Shown here: piece by piece, positions 1-13,412 of the stretch
Position numbering within the stretch: the first letter of the stretch is position 1
Layout: each line of letters opens with the position of its first letter
From: Aphrophora alni
Taxonomy: Eukaryota > Arthropoda > Insecta > Hemiptera > Aphrophoridae
Assembly: GCA_963513935.1 (NCBI GenBank)
Contig: OY740769.1
Span: 35,987,120-36,051,119 of the forward strand
Reading direction: 5' to 3'
DNA length: 64,000 bases
Notes under the pieces: model-generated
What the model was told of the DNA's origin: nothing
Databases searched by the model: none
The model's input: only the letters and a program-made list of their open reading frames with translations
Position numbers and translations under genes: made by a program

Positions 1-772
1 ATTTAAACAAATACTAGGGGTGAAATGTGTAGATCCAGGTAGGTAATTTATTGTAATTTACTTAATATATGGAAATATAGCTTCTTGCTATTTTGAAAAA
101 AAAAAAAAAAAAAAAAAAAGCCAAGTTTAAATTTTACCTTACTGAAAATGGCAATTGTCTCATTTCGGAATTTTTTTTTTTTACATTTTCTGAAGAAAGA
201 AGCTTCATATTGACTAAATCTCCTGAATTTTTCTGAGTAATTCACTCAACTCGTTTAAAAAAAATTAATTATCTTATCACTTTTCATTTTAATGCTTACC
301 TGGTAGAAAAACGAACAATTTATGTAATAATCTTTGTTGTTCAATAAACTCAACTGTTTATACATGTGTTATCTAACTCGATTTACTGAATTATATACTT
401 GATCGGTTGGTGACGTTAAACCGTTTAAGGTTAATCATATTAATAATAAAAGGTTTTATTTAACCATTTTGCAAATTAATTTCAATAATGTTGTACGGTT
501 TTTTTTTTTTCAAATTTGCAATGAAAGCTTATAGCAAATTACACATTGAGTTATATTCTACGTTTACCAGTTCTCAAACAAGATCATTTCGATCTGTGAT
601 ACAAAATATATTTCCTTTAAAGAATAAATCATTAGCTATCTTAGTTGTTAACTGATCCAGGGGAGTGGGAGGGATTTTAGCTTAAAATCTTGATATTGTA
701 GTTTTATGTTTAGTTTTATTTCACCAGTAGAAGTGTAAGTTTAGATGTATTATAGTTTAGAATCAAGACCCT
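1..772. other. AT-rich non-coding DNA, no gene seen
   Basis: Homopolymer A/T runs (about 23 A near 97, T runs near 170 and 499) lie in unstructured AT-rich sequence. The short open frame near the left edge has no ATG and is a by-product of low-complexity T runs. I see no exon, RNA gene or repeat that I can name. Confidence 0.5.
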
Positions 773-799
773 CTGACGATGATAACTATGTTATTGAAA
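773..799 (+). ncRNA. hammerhead-like stem-loop motif, copy A
   Basis: The core heptamer CTGACGA (773-779) fits the hammerhead consensus CUGANGA. One T follows, then a stem of six pairs: 781-786 (GATAAC) with 790-795 (GTTATT), outermost pair G-U, loop TAT. GAAA follows at once (796-799). The same layout with different stem bases recurs at 1.65, 10.44, 14.79, 23.23 and 24.07 kb, so the stem is kept while its sequence changes. Helix I and the cleavage site are not evident, so this is probably a dispersed-repeat relic and not an active ribozyme. Confidence 0.45.
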
Positions 800-1083
800 T
801 GTAGATTAGGGCATTTAGAGGAATAAACAAATTAAAGTACAATAATTAATTGTGTTTTAATTATTGTTCCAGTAATTGTGGCTTGGAGTATATTCAAACC
901 ATTATTATTAATTCACCACAGTGCTCAAAAAGATTGTATCAAAGCACTTATCACTTGACACAAACAATATGTGGTCGAAAATATCACGCAGTCACTATTA
1001 CTTACAACCAAAACATTTTTTAAATACTGATGCTCAAGAAGTTACATAGGCTTGATTACATTCCAAAAATAAAAAATGGCTAG

Positions 1084-1212
1084 ATTCAATTTATAGTTGT
1101 ACCGAAGTATGCAGCTCTTGGAGCGGCCAAGAAAAGAGCTATTTTTATTTTATCAAATGCCCCTGCGGTTTGTGCGGTTTGTGCCGTATGTTACCGCAAT
1201 ACAGAAGAGTAA
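1084..1212 (+). other. less AT-rich open frame of 42 codons, unrecognised
   Basis: This stop-bounded frame has unusually GC-rich codons for the window and contains three nine-base repeats of the form GCN GTN TGT (Ala-Val-Cys) near codons 30-38. It has no ATG. An AG lies near its left side but the pyrimidine tract there is weak. The local A+T drop runs from about 1,090 to 1,320. I do not recognise the peptide. It could be an old coding fragment, part of a repeat, or chance. Confidence 0.15.
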
Positions 1213-1641
1213 GGGAATTAGGCTACCTGATCGGTTGTAGGTTGTTACAGCTTTGTGAAAACTCATTAAAAGCAAGATATCCTCTACACCTGGCCATGCA
1301 ATATCTGATTAACTCGATTGATACAACAGTGAAATTTAGGTGAGCGTATTATTTAACATAATTTATTAGTTATCACAGACATATATATTTTGTATTAACC
1401 TGCATTTATTTAAATGTGTTTCTTTGATGAATTAAAATGGCCTTCCAAAAATATATAGATTAATTTTTAAACTCAATACGCTACATAATTTGATAGTCTG
1501 CGGGCCGGATGTGGAAGTTTGTCTATTTTCTTTGTTTTAACAAATTAACGGCACCATCATTTTTTTGTATTGACTTCAACACCGTAAATATATTCACAAG
1601 GAAAACAAAAGAGACGCAAAAACAGTTTTATCTGTAACTTT

Positions 1642-1668
1642 CCGATGATGATGACTACTTCATCCAAG
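1642..1668 (+). ncRNA. hammerhead-like stem-loop motif, degenerate copy
   Basis: CCGATGA (one change from CTGATGA) is followed by one T, then a stem 1650-1655 (GATGAC) with 1659-1664 (TTCATC), loop TAC. Five of six pairs hold; the loop-closing C/T pair does not. CAAG stands where GAAA is expected. Spacing is identical to the copies at 0.78 and 23.23 kb. It is probably a mutated member of the same dispersed family. Confidence 0.3.
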
Positions 1669-3953
1669 TTAATTCGGTTACTAAAAGCAATATAACTAGA
1701 TCACTAAAACCACTAGATCAATAGTTAAAGAAATTAAAACCCTAAATTTAATTATTCAATTTAATATAGATTCAACTAACAAAGCACTATAACTCACGTA
1801 ATGGGAAATATTTAACTATCTAAGAAAGAATTAGATAACTTTTTAAATCCACTCTCTCTTAGGACATATTTATTAGGATAGATATATGCTCATTGTACCC
1901 TTTAGGAATGAAGGTACTTTATTTGATAATATTCATAAAATACAACGATTTTACAATTATTTTAAATTTGGTGTCGTATAATACTTAAACCCTGGAATGT
2001 GTAAGTAGGTATTAATGTTCTGTTTGGTAGTTAAAATTAAAGAACCAAAACTGTTTACGAAATTTGTGCATTTTCATACAACTGTAATACCAAATACATT
2101 ATCACTTAAATATTACTGATTATCCTTAGGACCACTTTAATTGTTATGCTTTAATTGTTATGAAAAAAGCTAAAGATTTATTAATAAAAACAGAATACTT
2201 TCCAATGCAAATATCTCACTAAGTAAAACAAATATCCATTTACGTAAGGGCGATTCTACACAAATTCGCTCTAATTAAACTTACACATTTAATTCCCGAG
2301 GAGAATGCTTTTTCTACCTCACATTCACTGCTCATATATTTGCCCCATATTACACTTACACTTAAGATACTCTTATTATTATTTTATTTATACTTATAAA
2401 TAGTTCCTTCATTCGGTGACATATACAAAAGGCTGAGGGAGGGACTATTTAGGTTGTTTTGTGAAATATAAACAATTGTATTGTAATAAAATCACAATCA
2501 CGATCCTCACGTTCACTAAAGTATCTTTGTTTAAATGTTGTAATAGTTCCAAAAGTAGTTAAACAACATTCATACAATTATTATTTTCTTTTATAGACAA
2601 TAAATATTAAGTAAAAACAAAAATTATGTTAGAAAAACATTGCAAACAATTTTCACTCTTTACAAAAACCAAATAAAATAGGTTCAAAACTAACTGTCAT
2701 CAGTAATGATAGTTCAGTACCGGGTCATTTAACATGTGAAAATGAACGTTGGACTTCATTAAAAAAGATATGTATTTAGTATTTCAATAGTGATAGAATC
2801 CTAATCATGTTAAAATGCCAACGTATAGTTTTATATTTTAGTAAGTTTTCATAGATATTAATACGTAGACTAAATAAACATTTACGTTAATACATTTCTT
2901 TAATTTCTGTAATGTCAAACACTATTTCCCCGTCCTAATTAGTCTAATGGGCTTTACAAAGAACATACTGTATTTACAAAAACACTCTTATTTCCTAAAT
3001 AATTACCTATTACGAGTAGTCCGAAATTATTATGTGTTATTATTGTAATATTATTTTAAATTTTCGTTAGCTTTTATTAGGAATAAGTTATTTGATTTTT
3101 AATACAAAATCTTGTCTTTCATAGTTTTTTATAAATCTCGTAATTTTATAACACTAATAACCCTATATTTTAACTTGCATAAATAAGCAATAAGTCTATA
3201 AATATACTTTATAGGTTTAGTTAATTCAAACTTCAGTTGAGCTGTCAATAAAACTCAGTTGAAAATGATTGAGAAGGAAACAACATTGTTTAATATCGCT
3301 AAGAAAGATCGATGGCTAAAACAAACTGCTAAAATCAACTTCAGTGTGACGTAATTACTTACCAATCTCTTTACTATGAACATTATTTAATTTAACATAA
3401 CAAGTTTACACAAATCACAGAATCAATCAATTATGGTATCACAATGAGTTACGGTAATAATGAATAATTTCAAATACTCATTGATTGATATGTAAAGATA
3501 TTATAATATATAATAAATAAATAGTTCGTCAAAAGATATATAAAAAAAACTGTAATAAATTAAGAAATGTAAAGTGTCACTTTAATTTTTTTTTTATTAT
3601 TTTACATACCTACAAAAAAAATTGTAATATAAAAAGCTTTTGTAATTATTGTAATCGTCAATACATCAGGTTATTTAGGATTAAATGTTGAGGATTACTA
3701 TGTTGTATATGTTTACACAATTCCATAGGTATATATAAATAAAACGAGATTCCCAGGATATATTCACAGATAAAATAAGTTTTTCGTCTATCCTAATATT
3801 GTATCATAGACGTTTTTTAAAAATATGCTATTTGTTTTAACAGATATGAATTTGGGTCCAATTTTTTTTCTATATTGGGGGTTGAATACATTGAACAAAA
3901 ACAATGTTTTGACCAATATAGTTTCATAATAATAATAAAGATTATTATAATTA

Positions 3954-3957
<4 letters not shown>

Positions 3958-3993
<36 letters not shown>
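3958..3993. repeat. (TA)n microsatellite
   Basis: Uninterrupted TA dinucleotides, 36 bp. Comparable arrays recur throughout the window. Confidence 0.95.
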
Positions 3994-3995
<2 letters not shown>

Positions 3996-4474
3996 AAATT
4001 TCTTTCATAAAGATCTTATAAGTTGAGATCAGTTGTAAATATTTCTTGATTCGACCTCTTTAATGAATTTTATATTTAAATATGTGAAATTAGTACCTAT
4101 AAGTGAAACCTTAATACAGTAAGTTCCTCAAAAGTACGTATTCAGGAATATTTATAAAGAAAATTACTCGCTCAATGGGACTATTTTACAAAATAGTGTT
4201 TCACAATTTGAATCAAACATGAATGCTTCTTAAATTGTATATTATGATTTTACATAATTTATGTATTTTATATTATAATTATAATGTATTTTATATTGGT
4301 ACATAATTAAATTTGAGAGAATGATGAACAATGGGTTGTTTTAGTAAACTTATTTATGAGAGGAATACTCTCATACTGTTGTTGTTGTAAAGAAAAACGT
4401 TAGAGATAGTTTAATATCAAATTAAATCAAATATATGTCAGAATCATAAATTATATCCCTGTATAACAACTTTC

Positions 4475-4690
4475 AAAGAATTGCGCCAAGTCAAGTGTGT
4501 AATAGAAAAAGACTTCCTGCACTATTGGAACGTTGTTTATTCTGAATTGATTACATTGGTTTTGAGGTTATCTTCGTTGACTCAGTCTTCCCCCCAGTAC
4601 CCTGCGATAATCTTAGTATATTAGTAGTGGTGAGTTTACATTGTGGTAACATTATAGTTGTAATGTCAATTATAATTATTTCACGTTTGT
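4475..4690 (-). repeat. dispersed repeat, copy 1 (partner at 33.9 kb)
   Basis: This stretch aligns in the same orientation with 33,925-34,155. Shared landmarks in order are a GCCAAGTCAAG/GGCAAGTCGAG block, a TGATTACATTGG/TGATTTATTTCATTTGG block, GTTGACTCAGTC against ACAGCTCATACT, CAGTACCCTGCGATAAT against CAGTTCTTTGCGATAAT, and ACATTATAGTT against ACATTAGAGTT. Divergence is high, perhaps a third of positions. Read on the minus strand, the middle resembles the CTGA..GAAA..AAAC pattern of the stem-loop family here, but the stem is not convincing. The element type is unknown. Confidence 0.55.
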
Positions 4691-4936
4691 TAATACTAAA
4701 AGAAACATAAATGAAAATGATTCAACATCTCAATATTTTGAAATAGCATAAGGTCTGTAATTTTATATCCTCTGCAACGAAACCACCAAAATGATTTATT
4801 TTTTACTAATTAAAAATGGATAGGCCCCATCAAGTATGAAGTTAATTTTTTTTTCTTTATTACCTAATATGCTAAAGTAGGTATCGAAAGAGATTTTCAA
4901 AAAAGTATTACCATGTCTCATCAATAAGCTCTAAAT

Positions 4937-4939
<3 letters not shown>

Positions 4940-5007
<68 letters not shown>
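4940..5007. repeat. (AT)n microsatellite
   Basis: About 34 uninterrupted AT units. A second array begins about 110 bp further on. Confidence 0.95.
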
Positions 5008-5009
<2 letters not shown>

Positions 5010-5112
5010 AACTGATAAGAGACACGTAAATTATAATGCCACTTGTTTGTACTCATCAGACCTCAATACCAATTTCTTCTCACAAAACTTGGTATCGATT
5101 ATATGACCTGTC

Positions 5113-5115
<3 letters not shown>

Positions 5116-5164
<49 letters not shown>
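5116..5164. repeat. (TA)n microsatellite
   Basis: About 24 uninterrupted units. Together with the array at 4,940 it brackets a 108 bp unique spacer that contains a short inverted repeat (ATACCAA/TTGGTAT). Confidence 0.95.
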
Positions 5165-5167
<3 letters not shown>

Positions 5168-8100
5168 GCTGTCAGACATTTTCTACACATTTTAATAATT
5201 AATATTTTCTGTAACTATTATAACGATACTTATTATATTATAATTTCGGAAATATTATATAAATCAAAATTATGAATTAATTAGTCATACCTTGGATTGT
5301 CAACATATAAGGAAAGTTATTAAATGATGAAGTCCAAATATATTTTTTAACATTAGCTCTGAAATATTTAATTTTATTTGAACTTATTTTCCAATTACTT
5401 TTGTTTTTTTTTTATTTTACACTATTTGCTCAGGTAGAGCTCTTTAATGAACAATTAATACAGTGAGTGAAATTTTTAACAACACAGAGATTTAGTTTCC
5501 AATTAAAGTCTATAATTAGTAAAATAACAAATCCACTTTGGTTGTATTCCTATGTAAGTAATCCAGTGCTGATGAGTGAAGAACTTTCACTTTATTACTT
5601 GTTACGATGTTCACCAAACACTACACTGTACTACGTGATTTATTAATAAAATGATTCACTTCAAACTACCATGAAGATGTACTCAACACTTTGTAGATGT
5701 ACCTCTTTAGTACGGCAACGTAGATTACTAATGTGTTAAATACTTTAACAATTATTACTTTACTATTACTATAACTGGAATTATAACTTATTGTAGGAAA
5801 TACCAATATCTACATTAAGAATACTTTTGGCGTTACTTCGCCAACCCTATGCTGTGAGTTTCTCTCCAAGATTTCCTTATATACTTTTTACTTTGTCGAT
5901 GCTAAAAATACTTACTCCCTCTCTTTAATTTACTTTAACCAATGAACGTAAGGATCTACTTTTTGTCAGCCAATCAAATTATAATGTTTCAAAATTGTGA
6001 CCGTTTAGAAAACGTAAAGTAGTTCCGTTATTTTTTATGAGTTTTGTGTGTGATTGTCCCTTAAGTTTCTAATATTATAGTTATTTATGACTTAATTGCC
6101 TACAGTGATTCTGGGTCGTTGTGAATGGTGTTCTGACTGATTTATAACATATTTCCCTAACGCTTTACCTTTGTCGGCGATCACTAAACGTTTAACATGT
6201 GTCCAACAAATGTATCTATTTCTATATTCTTTTAAAAATATTAGACCATTACTGGAAAGCTTATTGATTTCGTTATACTACATTTAGCATCCTTCATGTC
6301 AATTTATATTATGTATATCTATATATCGATAAATTAAAATACATTACCAGAAAAATTAGGTACGACTGTTTTTTTTACTAATTGCTAATTATTATGCATT
6401 ATAGATTTCTTAGTTTCGAATTAATATTTTTTGTTAGCTAAATTTTTAATGTTTATCATATCAAAGGATAACTATGTGCTTGAAGAAATGACCACGGAGA
6501 AATAATCATAAAGTTTGTTGTTATCAATTATGAAGTGGTAGTCAAATCAATTTGGTATTTTAAAACAAACTAGAACACTCTGGTATGAAATGACATGTCA
6601 TTTATAATAAACTGTAACATCGCCTTTGAGCGATATTCTTGAGTCTATCGCGTTTCGGTAACATCTAAATTATACAATGATTAATACACGTGTAAATAAT
6701 ATTACCAAATGACAACAGATTTTGTTACTTTATTCATTTTAACTTACAAGCTGTAACTCGTATCACAATAATCAATTAATTACAACTTTAATTTTTCAAC
6801 AAGACTACCTACTATAATTTAGCGATTTTTAGTTGTCTTCATCTTTAGTTCTTAACGATTCTTTTGTTGTTGTCATAATTTGAGCATTTAATTGGTTACT
6901 GATTATGAAGTTTCGTTCAATTCATAAGATAATATTCAGAATGTTTTTAAAATATTGATAAACAATGTACCCCCACAATTTAAATTAATATATTTGTTTC
7001 AAAGATTATTAATAAATTGTTAAAAAAATAAAATGATTAATTTACAAAAAAATACTCCCCTTTTGATTATTTCGAGAGAGGATAAAAGTACACATTTATT
7101 TTGTCACGTAACGATAAGCTTGATATCCACCTCTCATATAGAGAACATTATTGTAACATCATTGAATTTAACAACTCCACCATTGTTGAAATTAAAATTG
7201 GAAAAATCTAATTGTTTAGATCGTATGGTTTACGTTGTCTTATTCAAAATAATCCCATAAATGGCAAATCTCTACCGAAATAAAATTTAATTTTGGATTT
7301 AATTAAAATTCATAGTAAATTTGGTATAGGCCATTAAAAATATAAATGTCAAATTTTTATTCAGCACTCTAAATTTAAAAAAAAAATATTTATTTTATCA
7401 CTACCGATGTGTTAATTTAATTAGTTGCAAGTCTCATTTTTGAAAAATATCTATATATTTTTTAATTATAATAAATTACGGACGACGTGCAAAAAAAGTA
7501 AAATTATTAAAAACTAGTTAGTGAACAGGAGATAAACATAGTAGGTCTACGTCCTCAAAGTTTAATCTCTTGGTAGATTTAATCATGCGTAATAATTTTA
7601 ACCGAAAAAGCCAAATACTATAATTGATAATTATAAAAAATCATACAGAATTAAATTGAAATAAGTTTTTATTATATTATATGCTTTTATAATCGTCAAA
7701 CCGTTAGTAAATTTGTATCCATAATTTTAAAATACAAATTGGATTTTAAATTCATGGAGAGTAGGTGTTAAAATTCGTAAAACTATTAAATATTATAATA
7801 GGATAATTTCAAACATCGTTATTTAAATTAGTTTTTCATTAATTTTGATCCATCCTATCACTAGGTCTTTCCAGAGCTTGGCATATGTCAAGAGCTCATG
7901 TCAGCCATTTTGCTGATTCACACATATTACTAGAAAATAATAATGAAATACGTAAGCAAATCGCTACACAAGAAACGATAAATAAAATTGGGTTCCTGTT
8001 ATGTCAGAGAATCAGTTGAGTTATATGAGTCAGATATCAATAATCTCTGTAGATAAGTAGTGGTTTTAAAACATTTAAACGGTAAGTTACAGTTTACAAT

Positions 8101-9420
8101 AAGAACAACATGATTAATAAAAAAATGTTTTATCTCTCACCATTTTTCATTAAAGCCAAATCTTATGTAGATCTATATAAACCCATAAAACTAAAAGGTG
8201 TACAAAGTTTACTCTTATTAACCTGCTTGTGTATATGCCATAAGTGCTTCCGACCATCGTATTGAATTTGTACGAGGAAGTTCTAGGCCTTCATTGAAGC
8301 ATATTCCTAAAAATACAACGTTAAAATCAGAACGTTCCACGTTTATAGTTTTATTAATTTCAATCTGACATTCAAGTACATTCAGTCCTATTAGTTATAC
8401 ATTATTTGAATACATTATTTTGAAAGATTACTAAAATAATTATCATTATTATTTTTAAATAGAAATAAAACACAATTCCAAGACTATGAAACAAATCCTG
8501 TGCAATCAACTCTATAACATAAAAAATCGTTGAACGAAGGGCTTAGAAACCAAGACTTTGGTAGAACTAAAGTAATCTCTAGTATAAACCAAGAGGTAAG
8601 ATATTATGTCTGATATGTAAAAAAACCAAAAATATTACTTAGGTAATGTGGTAACGACTAGTCGAGAGAACTGCGTATTTATTTGAGTAAACTAATTTTA
8701 TTTTCGAGCATAGGCCTAGTTTTTATGTTTTAGATTTTATCACTTTTTAGCGAGAGACGATTGTTACTTCCAAGAATTCTTATAACACTATAATTGATGC
8801 AAATGTTTGAATAAACTCTAATAATATGAACAATACATTACTATCTTATAACTTTAAAAATCAAATTAAAGAAAGTTTGATATTGAATACTTATTTGAAA
8901 TCAACAGACTTTTCATTTCTCCCTTCTAGGATTCATTATTATACATTAGGGGTAAAAACTATGAGACCGGCTTCATATTTCGTATATAAGAAAAATATAA
9001 AGGTAGATGCGATTTAGAAACCTTCTCCATTTAAAAATAATATTTTATTATGATTTTAGTGGTCATGTGATACATTATTTTAATTGTAGAATTTTAAGGC
9101 AAAGCAATGGTGAAAACTGCAAATTTATTATCTGAATCCGGTAATTTACATTTAAACATTTCACTAAAAATTAAAATAAATTCAATAACCTTCTTACCTA
9201 TCACATATTATTGTTTAACGAAATTAATAATTATCATTCAATCAAAACTTAAAGTAATAATTTTATTATTTGAAAATTAATAATTTTATTGAACATTAAA
9301 ATTAAGGGTGGAAGAAGTTTAATGTACTTTATTTTATCTTTACTTTAAATGACAATCGATGTGGGGTTTTCAACAATGAGATAAAATAAAATTTTACATT
9401 TCATAAAAAAATTAATTTAA

Positions 9421-9475
9421 TTTCAAAATGGCGGATCCACGATGGTGGATCAAATTTTTGATATCATAATAAAAT
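9421..9475 (+). repeat. short repeat fragment with GATCCAC/GTGGATC palindrome
   Basis: An island with ATGGCGGATCC and an inverted GATCCAC/GTGGATC pair sits in plain AT-rich DNA. From memory, the ATGGCGGATCC...GGTGGATC style resembles dispersed repeats of animal genomes. There is no second copy in this window to confirm it. Confidence 0.25.
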
Positions 9476-9934
9476 ACTATTTTAAAATGGATTAGTTTTC
9501 TCAATTACATCTGATTTAAAATTTTCCTTACGTTCGAGATATTATTCCGTTCTATTCATATTCAACCTACTTGTATACCTATGTATACATACGTGAATTT
9601 TATTGATACATTGTATAATTGCTTAAAGCATTTGGAATAACACTTTCATTAGATGCTTTCGAAGGTTAGATTTAGCGAAACAGATCAAACAATTCTATAA
9701 CGAAGCTAAGGAATGGTTGATGCATTTAATTGCATTTATTATTACTTCTATGTTAGAAACATCTTATAATTATTATTTATTAATAAATGTGTCATTAATA
9801 AAATATCTGTAATATTGATAATAAAATCAGATTAATTGTATATATTACAAAATTTGACAACTTTTTAGATATGAGAGAAGTCTAAGAGCCTAGATCTTGT
9901 TGTTCTATTATAGAACCTTGTTATATATTCATTA

Positions 9935-9986
<52 letters not shown>

Positions 9987-10430
9987 TTGTGTGTCAATAT
10001 GACAATGAATATTAAAATACATGACAATATATTAACATATATGAATTCAAATTTTGTGTTGTTTTAAAAAGGTTTGGTAATTTGAGAAGAGAGACATTTG
10101 GACTGTCGGAACATACGTTAATGTATGTTGGAAATATGTAGGAAATATTGTAGTCGTGAAAACACGTTGTAATTGTAATTACACTTTACTCGTTGCGTGC
10201 ATCACAATTGGTTCTGGATATTAACGACACCCCAAATATTCACTAATATAATTCGTTTCCATTACATATTTTACAACAAATAATCTACCCCTAATGACAC
10301 ATTCAAAAAATATAATTATCACAGCATCATAAAATAATATGACGGTTTAAAATAACCGTCCACACTTTTTACCTGCAGACAAACTCTTGTCATACGTATA
10401 TTATAGCACGGTGATTTGTCTGTATGTAAA
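9476..10430. other. AT-rich non-coding DNA with a compound microsatellite
   Basis: No gene was seen. The compound array at 9,937-9,995 and a seven-pair hairpin GACGGTT/AACCGTC at 10,341-10,360 are the only structures noted. Confidence 0.5.
9937..9995. repeat. compound (AT)n(GT)n microsatellite
   Basis: About 20 AT units pass into a short GT run with one interruption (GTTTGT). Confidence 0.9.
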
Positions 10431-10525
10431 ATGAGGATAATGACTTAGTCTTTGTAACGACCATTTTGTCTGTTTTAAAAAATACAGTGTTTCTTGTATT
10501 ATTGTATTTTTTTGTTTTCACTTTG
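10431..10525 (+). ncRNA. hammerhead-like stem-loop motif, copy D, with trailing T-rich tail
   Basis: ATGAGGA (C to A at the first core base) is followed by one T, a stem 10439-10444 (AATGAC) with 10448-10453 (GTCTTT), loop TTA, then GTAAC in place of GAAAC. Five of six pairs hold; the third is T/T. Downstream comes TTTTGTCTGTTTTAAAAAA and TACAGTGTTTCTTG, similar in style to the tails of the 23-kb arms (AATAAACATAGTGTTTGTG). This supports membership of one dispersed repeat family. Confidence 0.4.
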
Positions 10526-13352
10526 TCATTACTGAGTACAATAGACATAACACACACAGATAACAATTAAAAATTAAAATAACTCTAAAGTATTAGAGTT
10601 TCAAGAAACAAATCCTTACTGAACTATTCAAATTGTGAAAGAATATCTTATTAGTAAATGCTTTAAATGAAAAATGTTACAATTATATTGTAACATAATG
10701 TAGTGAGTTTATATTACACATATCTATTATAAAATATTGCATCCCAATGAGTAAATTCCCTGAATCCAGAACAGTTTATGGTAAGACAATATTTGAATAA
10801 ATTGTCACCAAATGAAAAAGAACACACTGTTCCATAATAAAAACTGCATTTGTTAAATTAAGTTATTGTTGAAAGTGTGTTTTCTTTCATTTGTATATTG
10901 TAACTTTCACAAGTGTTGCTCATTGCAGGGAACAAAAAACGTGTAATAATCGACAAAGTACATATACATGATATTACCGCTGCCGTCATTACACACAGCC
11001 AATGATGTTGCAGTCAACCGATTTCGTTTTGTTAAAGGTAAATCTAATGAAGATATATTGATTAAATTTACTAAACTAATTTACATTAGTTAAAATGAAC
11101 GCAAGAAAACCACGTGATTTTTTTGTAGACTTTAAAAAGCATTTTATTTAAATAATTACAATATGTAGTTCAGTACAATGGAAGGCGTTGGTATAAAGTG
11201 GGTGGAGCTAAATATGTTTCAGAGTTAATCAGACAGGGAGCATCATATTCGGATTAGGAACATATTAAGTTCATCCAAAATTATTAAAGATAGGGCATTT
11301 AAGAACATGTTTTTATGTTAAAAACTTTCTTTACATGAACATCATAGTTTAATGTAATTTTGATGCCCAATATCCATGCTCTATTTAAGAAATATGCAAA
11401 CGTTGCAGTATTGAGAATTACCATTTATTACAATTATTTTACTCAATTTATTTCAATTTTATACTGTAAATTTGCCCATAGTAAATATTAAAAATTGTGC
11501 ATACTAATTTGTGAGATTACTTATATTAAAATATACATATATAATTCCTCTCTTTTTTTTAATTTGAAAATTCTTGATTCTTCAATCGAATCTGTTAGCT
11601 TCTATTAAGTTACAACAGTTTACACGTAATGTAATTGTTGATTACATTTAATGATATGTTTCTTTATTATACGTTAAATAAATAATATTTTTTATTCGAT
11701 TTAGACTCAAAATGTACAATTATGAGACAACTTTACAAAAGCTATTACGAGACAATACAAAACTAGTACTATTCAGAGTTTCGTAAATATGAAGTAAATT
11801 CAGGCCATCTCTAAAATAGGATATCGTAAGTGTGTAAATGCACAAAGAATCTCATTAAAAATAAAAATAAAATTAATTGAATCTGCTTGTATTGCAGATT
11901 ACAAAGGAATTCTTTATTAATTATCCACTTCCACTTTGTATGGTGTTTTTAGTTAATACAATTTTAAAGAGTTATATCAGCAGAATAATAGTTACCTATA
12001 TTAAACGTCGTTCTCTCGTAACGAAAGTTTTGTTTTAACAAAAGTAAGGTTATTTCGTAGCTTTACGGGTTAGATACTATTACCATCTGAAAGGATCTTC
12101 TGAATAAAGGTAGAGATTGAAGTCTTTCTAAAATGGAAAATTGTTGTATGTTTTTTACCGCTATTCTTTGTGTGATTTAATAAAAGAATCCTGGTTTTTA
12201 TGATAAGTTTATTCTTTGACAGGTCAAAGACAACTCAATAATATTTATTTAAATCCTAACACCAATCGTGGATTTACTAAACCTAAAATAAAATGAAGGT
12301 AATTTAATACATTTAAAATTTCAATTTAGTTAACCAAAAAAGGGAAAGGGAATCATTGTTAGTTTTAATTATCTAAATAATTTACGTCTCTGGTTCTAAT
12401 AATTATGTTTACATACCTCAACGTACGGACAAACCGAATTAAATTAGTCCAGTTAGATCTAGCCGTCTGCATTACTCTACACGTATGATCACTCATTATG
12501 CCAATCCGAACAACATAATATTATTGAACTAATCTTTCACCATTAAGTAACGAACAATTTTAAATAATTTATATTTTAAACAAACTTATATAATAAATGT
12601 TATATTTCCCAGTAAAGTTACAAAATAAAATGAAATAGGTTTATACTTCAATATGGTCTGTCGTAGAAAACTTGATAGGTATTAAAATAATTTATTCAAT
12701 CAAACCATTGTTGTAGTTATAAAAGTATTATAAATTTATAGTTAGGGTAAAAATAATAAGACGAATAAATCATGAAGTTAATAACGTGCACCCTTTTCAA
12801 ATCGCAAATGTAATTGATGTTTACATTTATAAATTGTTTTTTTTTTTAAATTACTTGGACAAAATATTAATTTTAAAGTATAGATATTTGAAATACAATT
12901 ATAAAGTTTTTTTTTTAATACCGATTGGTATCCGTCATTTGAATAAATAATATAATACGATAAATCCTTCTATTAATTTAGCCTTGAACCGTTTTGCTAT
13001 TTCAGTTATACACTGTTGATATAAATACATTTTGTATGAAATATCATTCAAAAAAGAAAAATCACGTAACTGCATTTCACTACAGGCTATGATTGATATA
13101 GACTATGACAATTAATTATATTCACCTTAATGTTACTGGTTAATTTGTGACAAAACACGACAGTCGTGTTAGGGTGAGTGTGCTTTTGTATTTATCAAAC
13201 ATCGTGGATTTCTGTCGATTAATCGCTATAATTTTGTTTTCGATACAAACTTATTTTTCAGGTAGCAAAAAAAATTTTAGTTTAGTTTTGCTATAACATA
13301 TACCGTATAATATATTATATGTATACAGAGTAACTTATTCAACTAAAGATTG

Positions 13353-13412
<60 letters not shown>

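Larger units (their letters stand above)
1213..4474. other. AT-rich non-coding DNA with one stem-loop relic and a (TA)n array
   Basis: No gene was found. The stretch includes the degenerate motif at 1,642-1,668 and a (TA)n array at 3,958-3,993, both listed separately. A 14-bp tandem pair (tttaattgttatg twice) lies near 2,140. The rest shows no structure above background. Confidence 0.5.
4691..9420. other. AT-rich non-coding DNA, no gene seen
   Basis: The block holds two long (TA)n arrays near 5 kb and otherwise unstructured AT-rich sequence. Short open frames near 7.0-7.3 and 8.8-9.0 kb have ordinary AT-rich codons, no recognisable motif and no nearby splice or promoter pattern that would support them. 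Confidence 0.5.

Noticed and set aside
3958..3993. Isoleucine/tyrosine-rich peptide encoded across the TA array
   Set aside because: Pure translation of a microsatellite.
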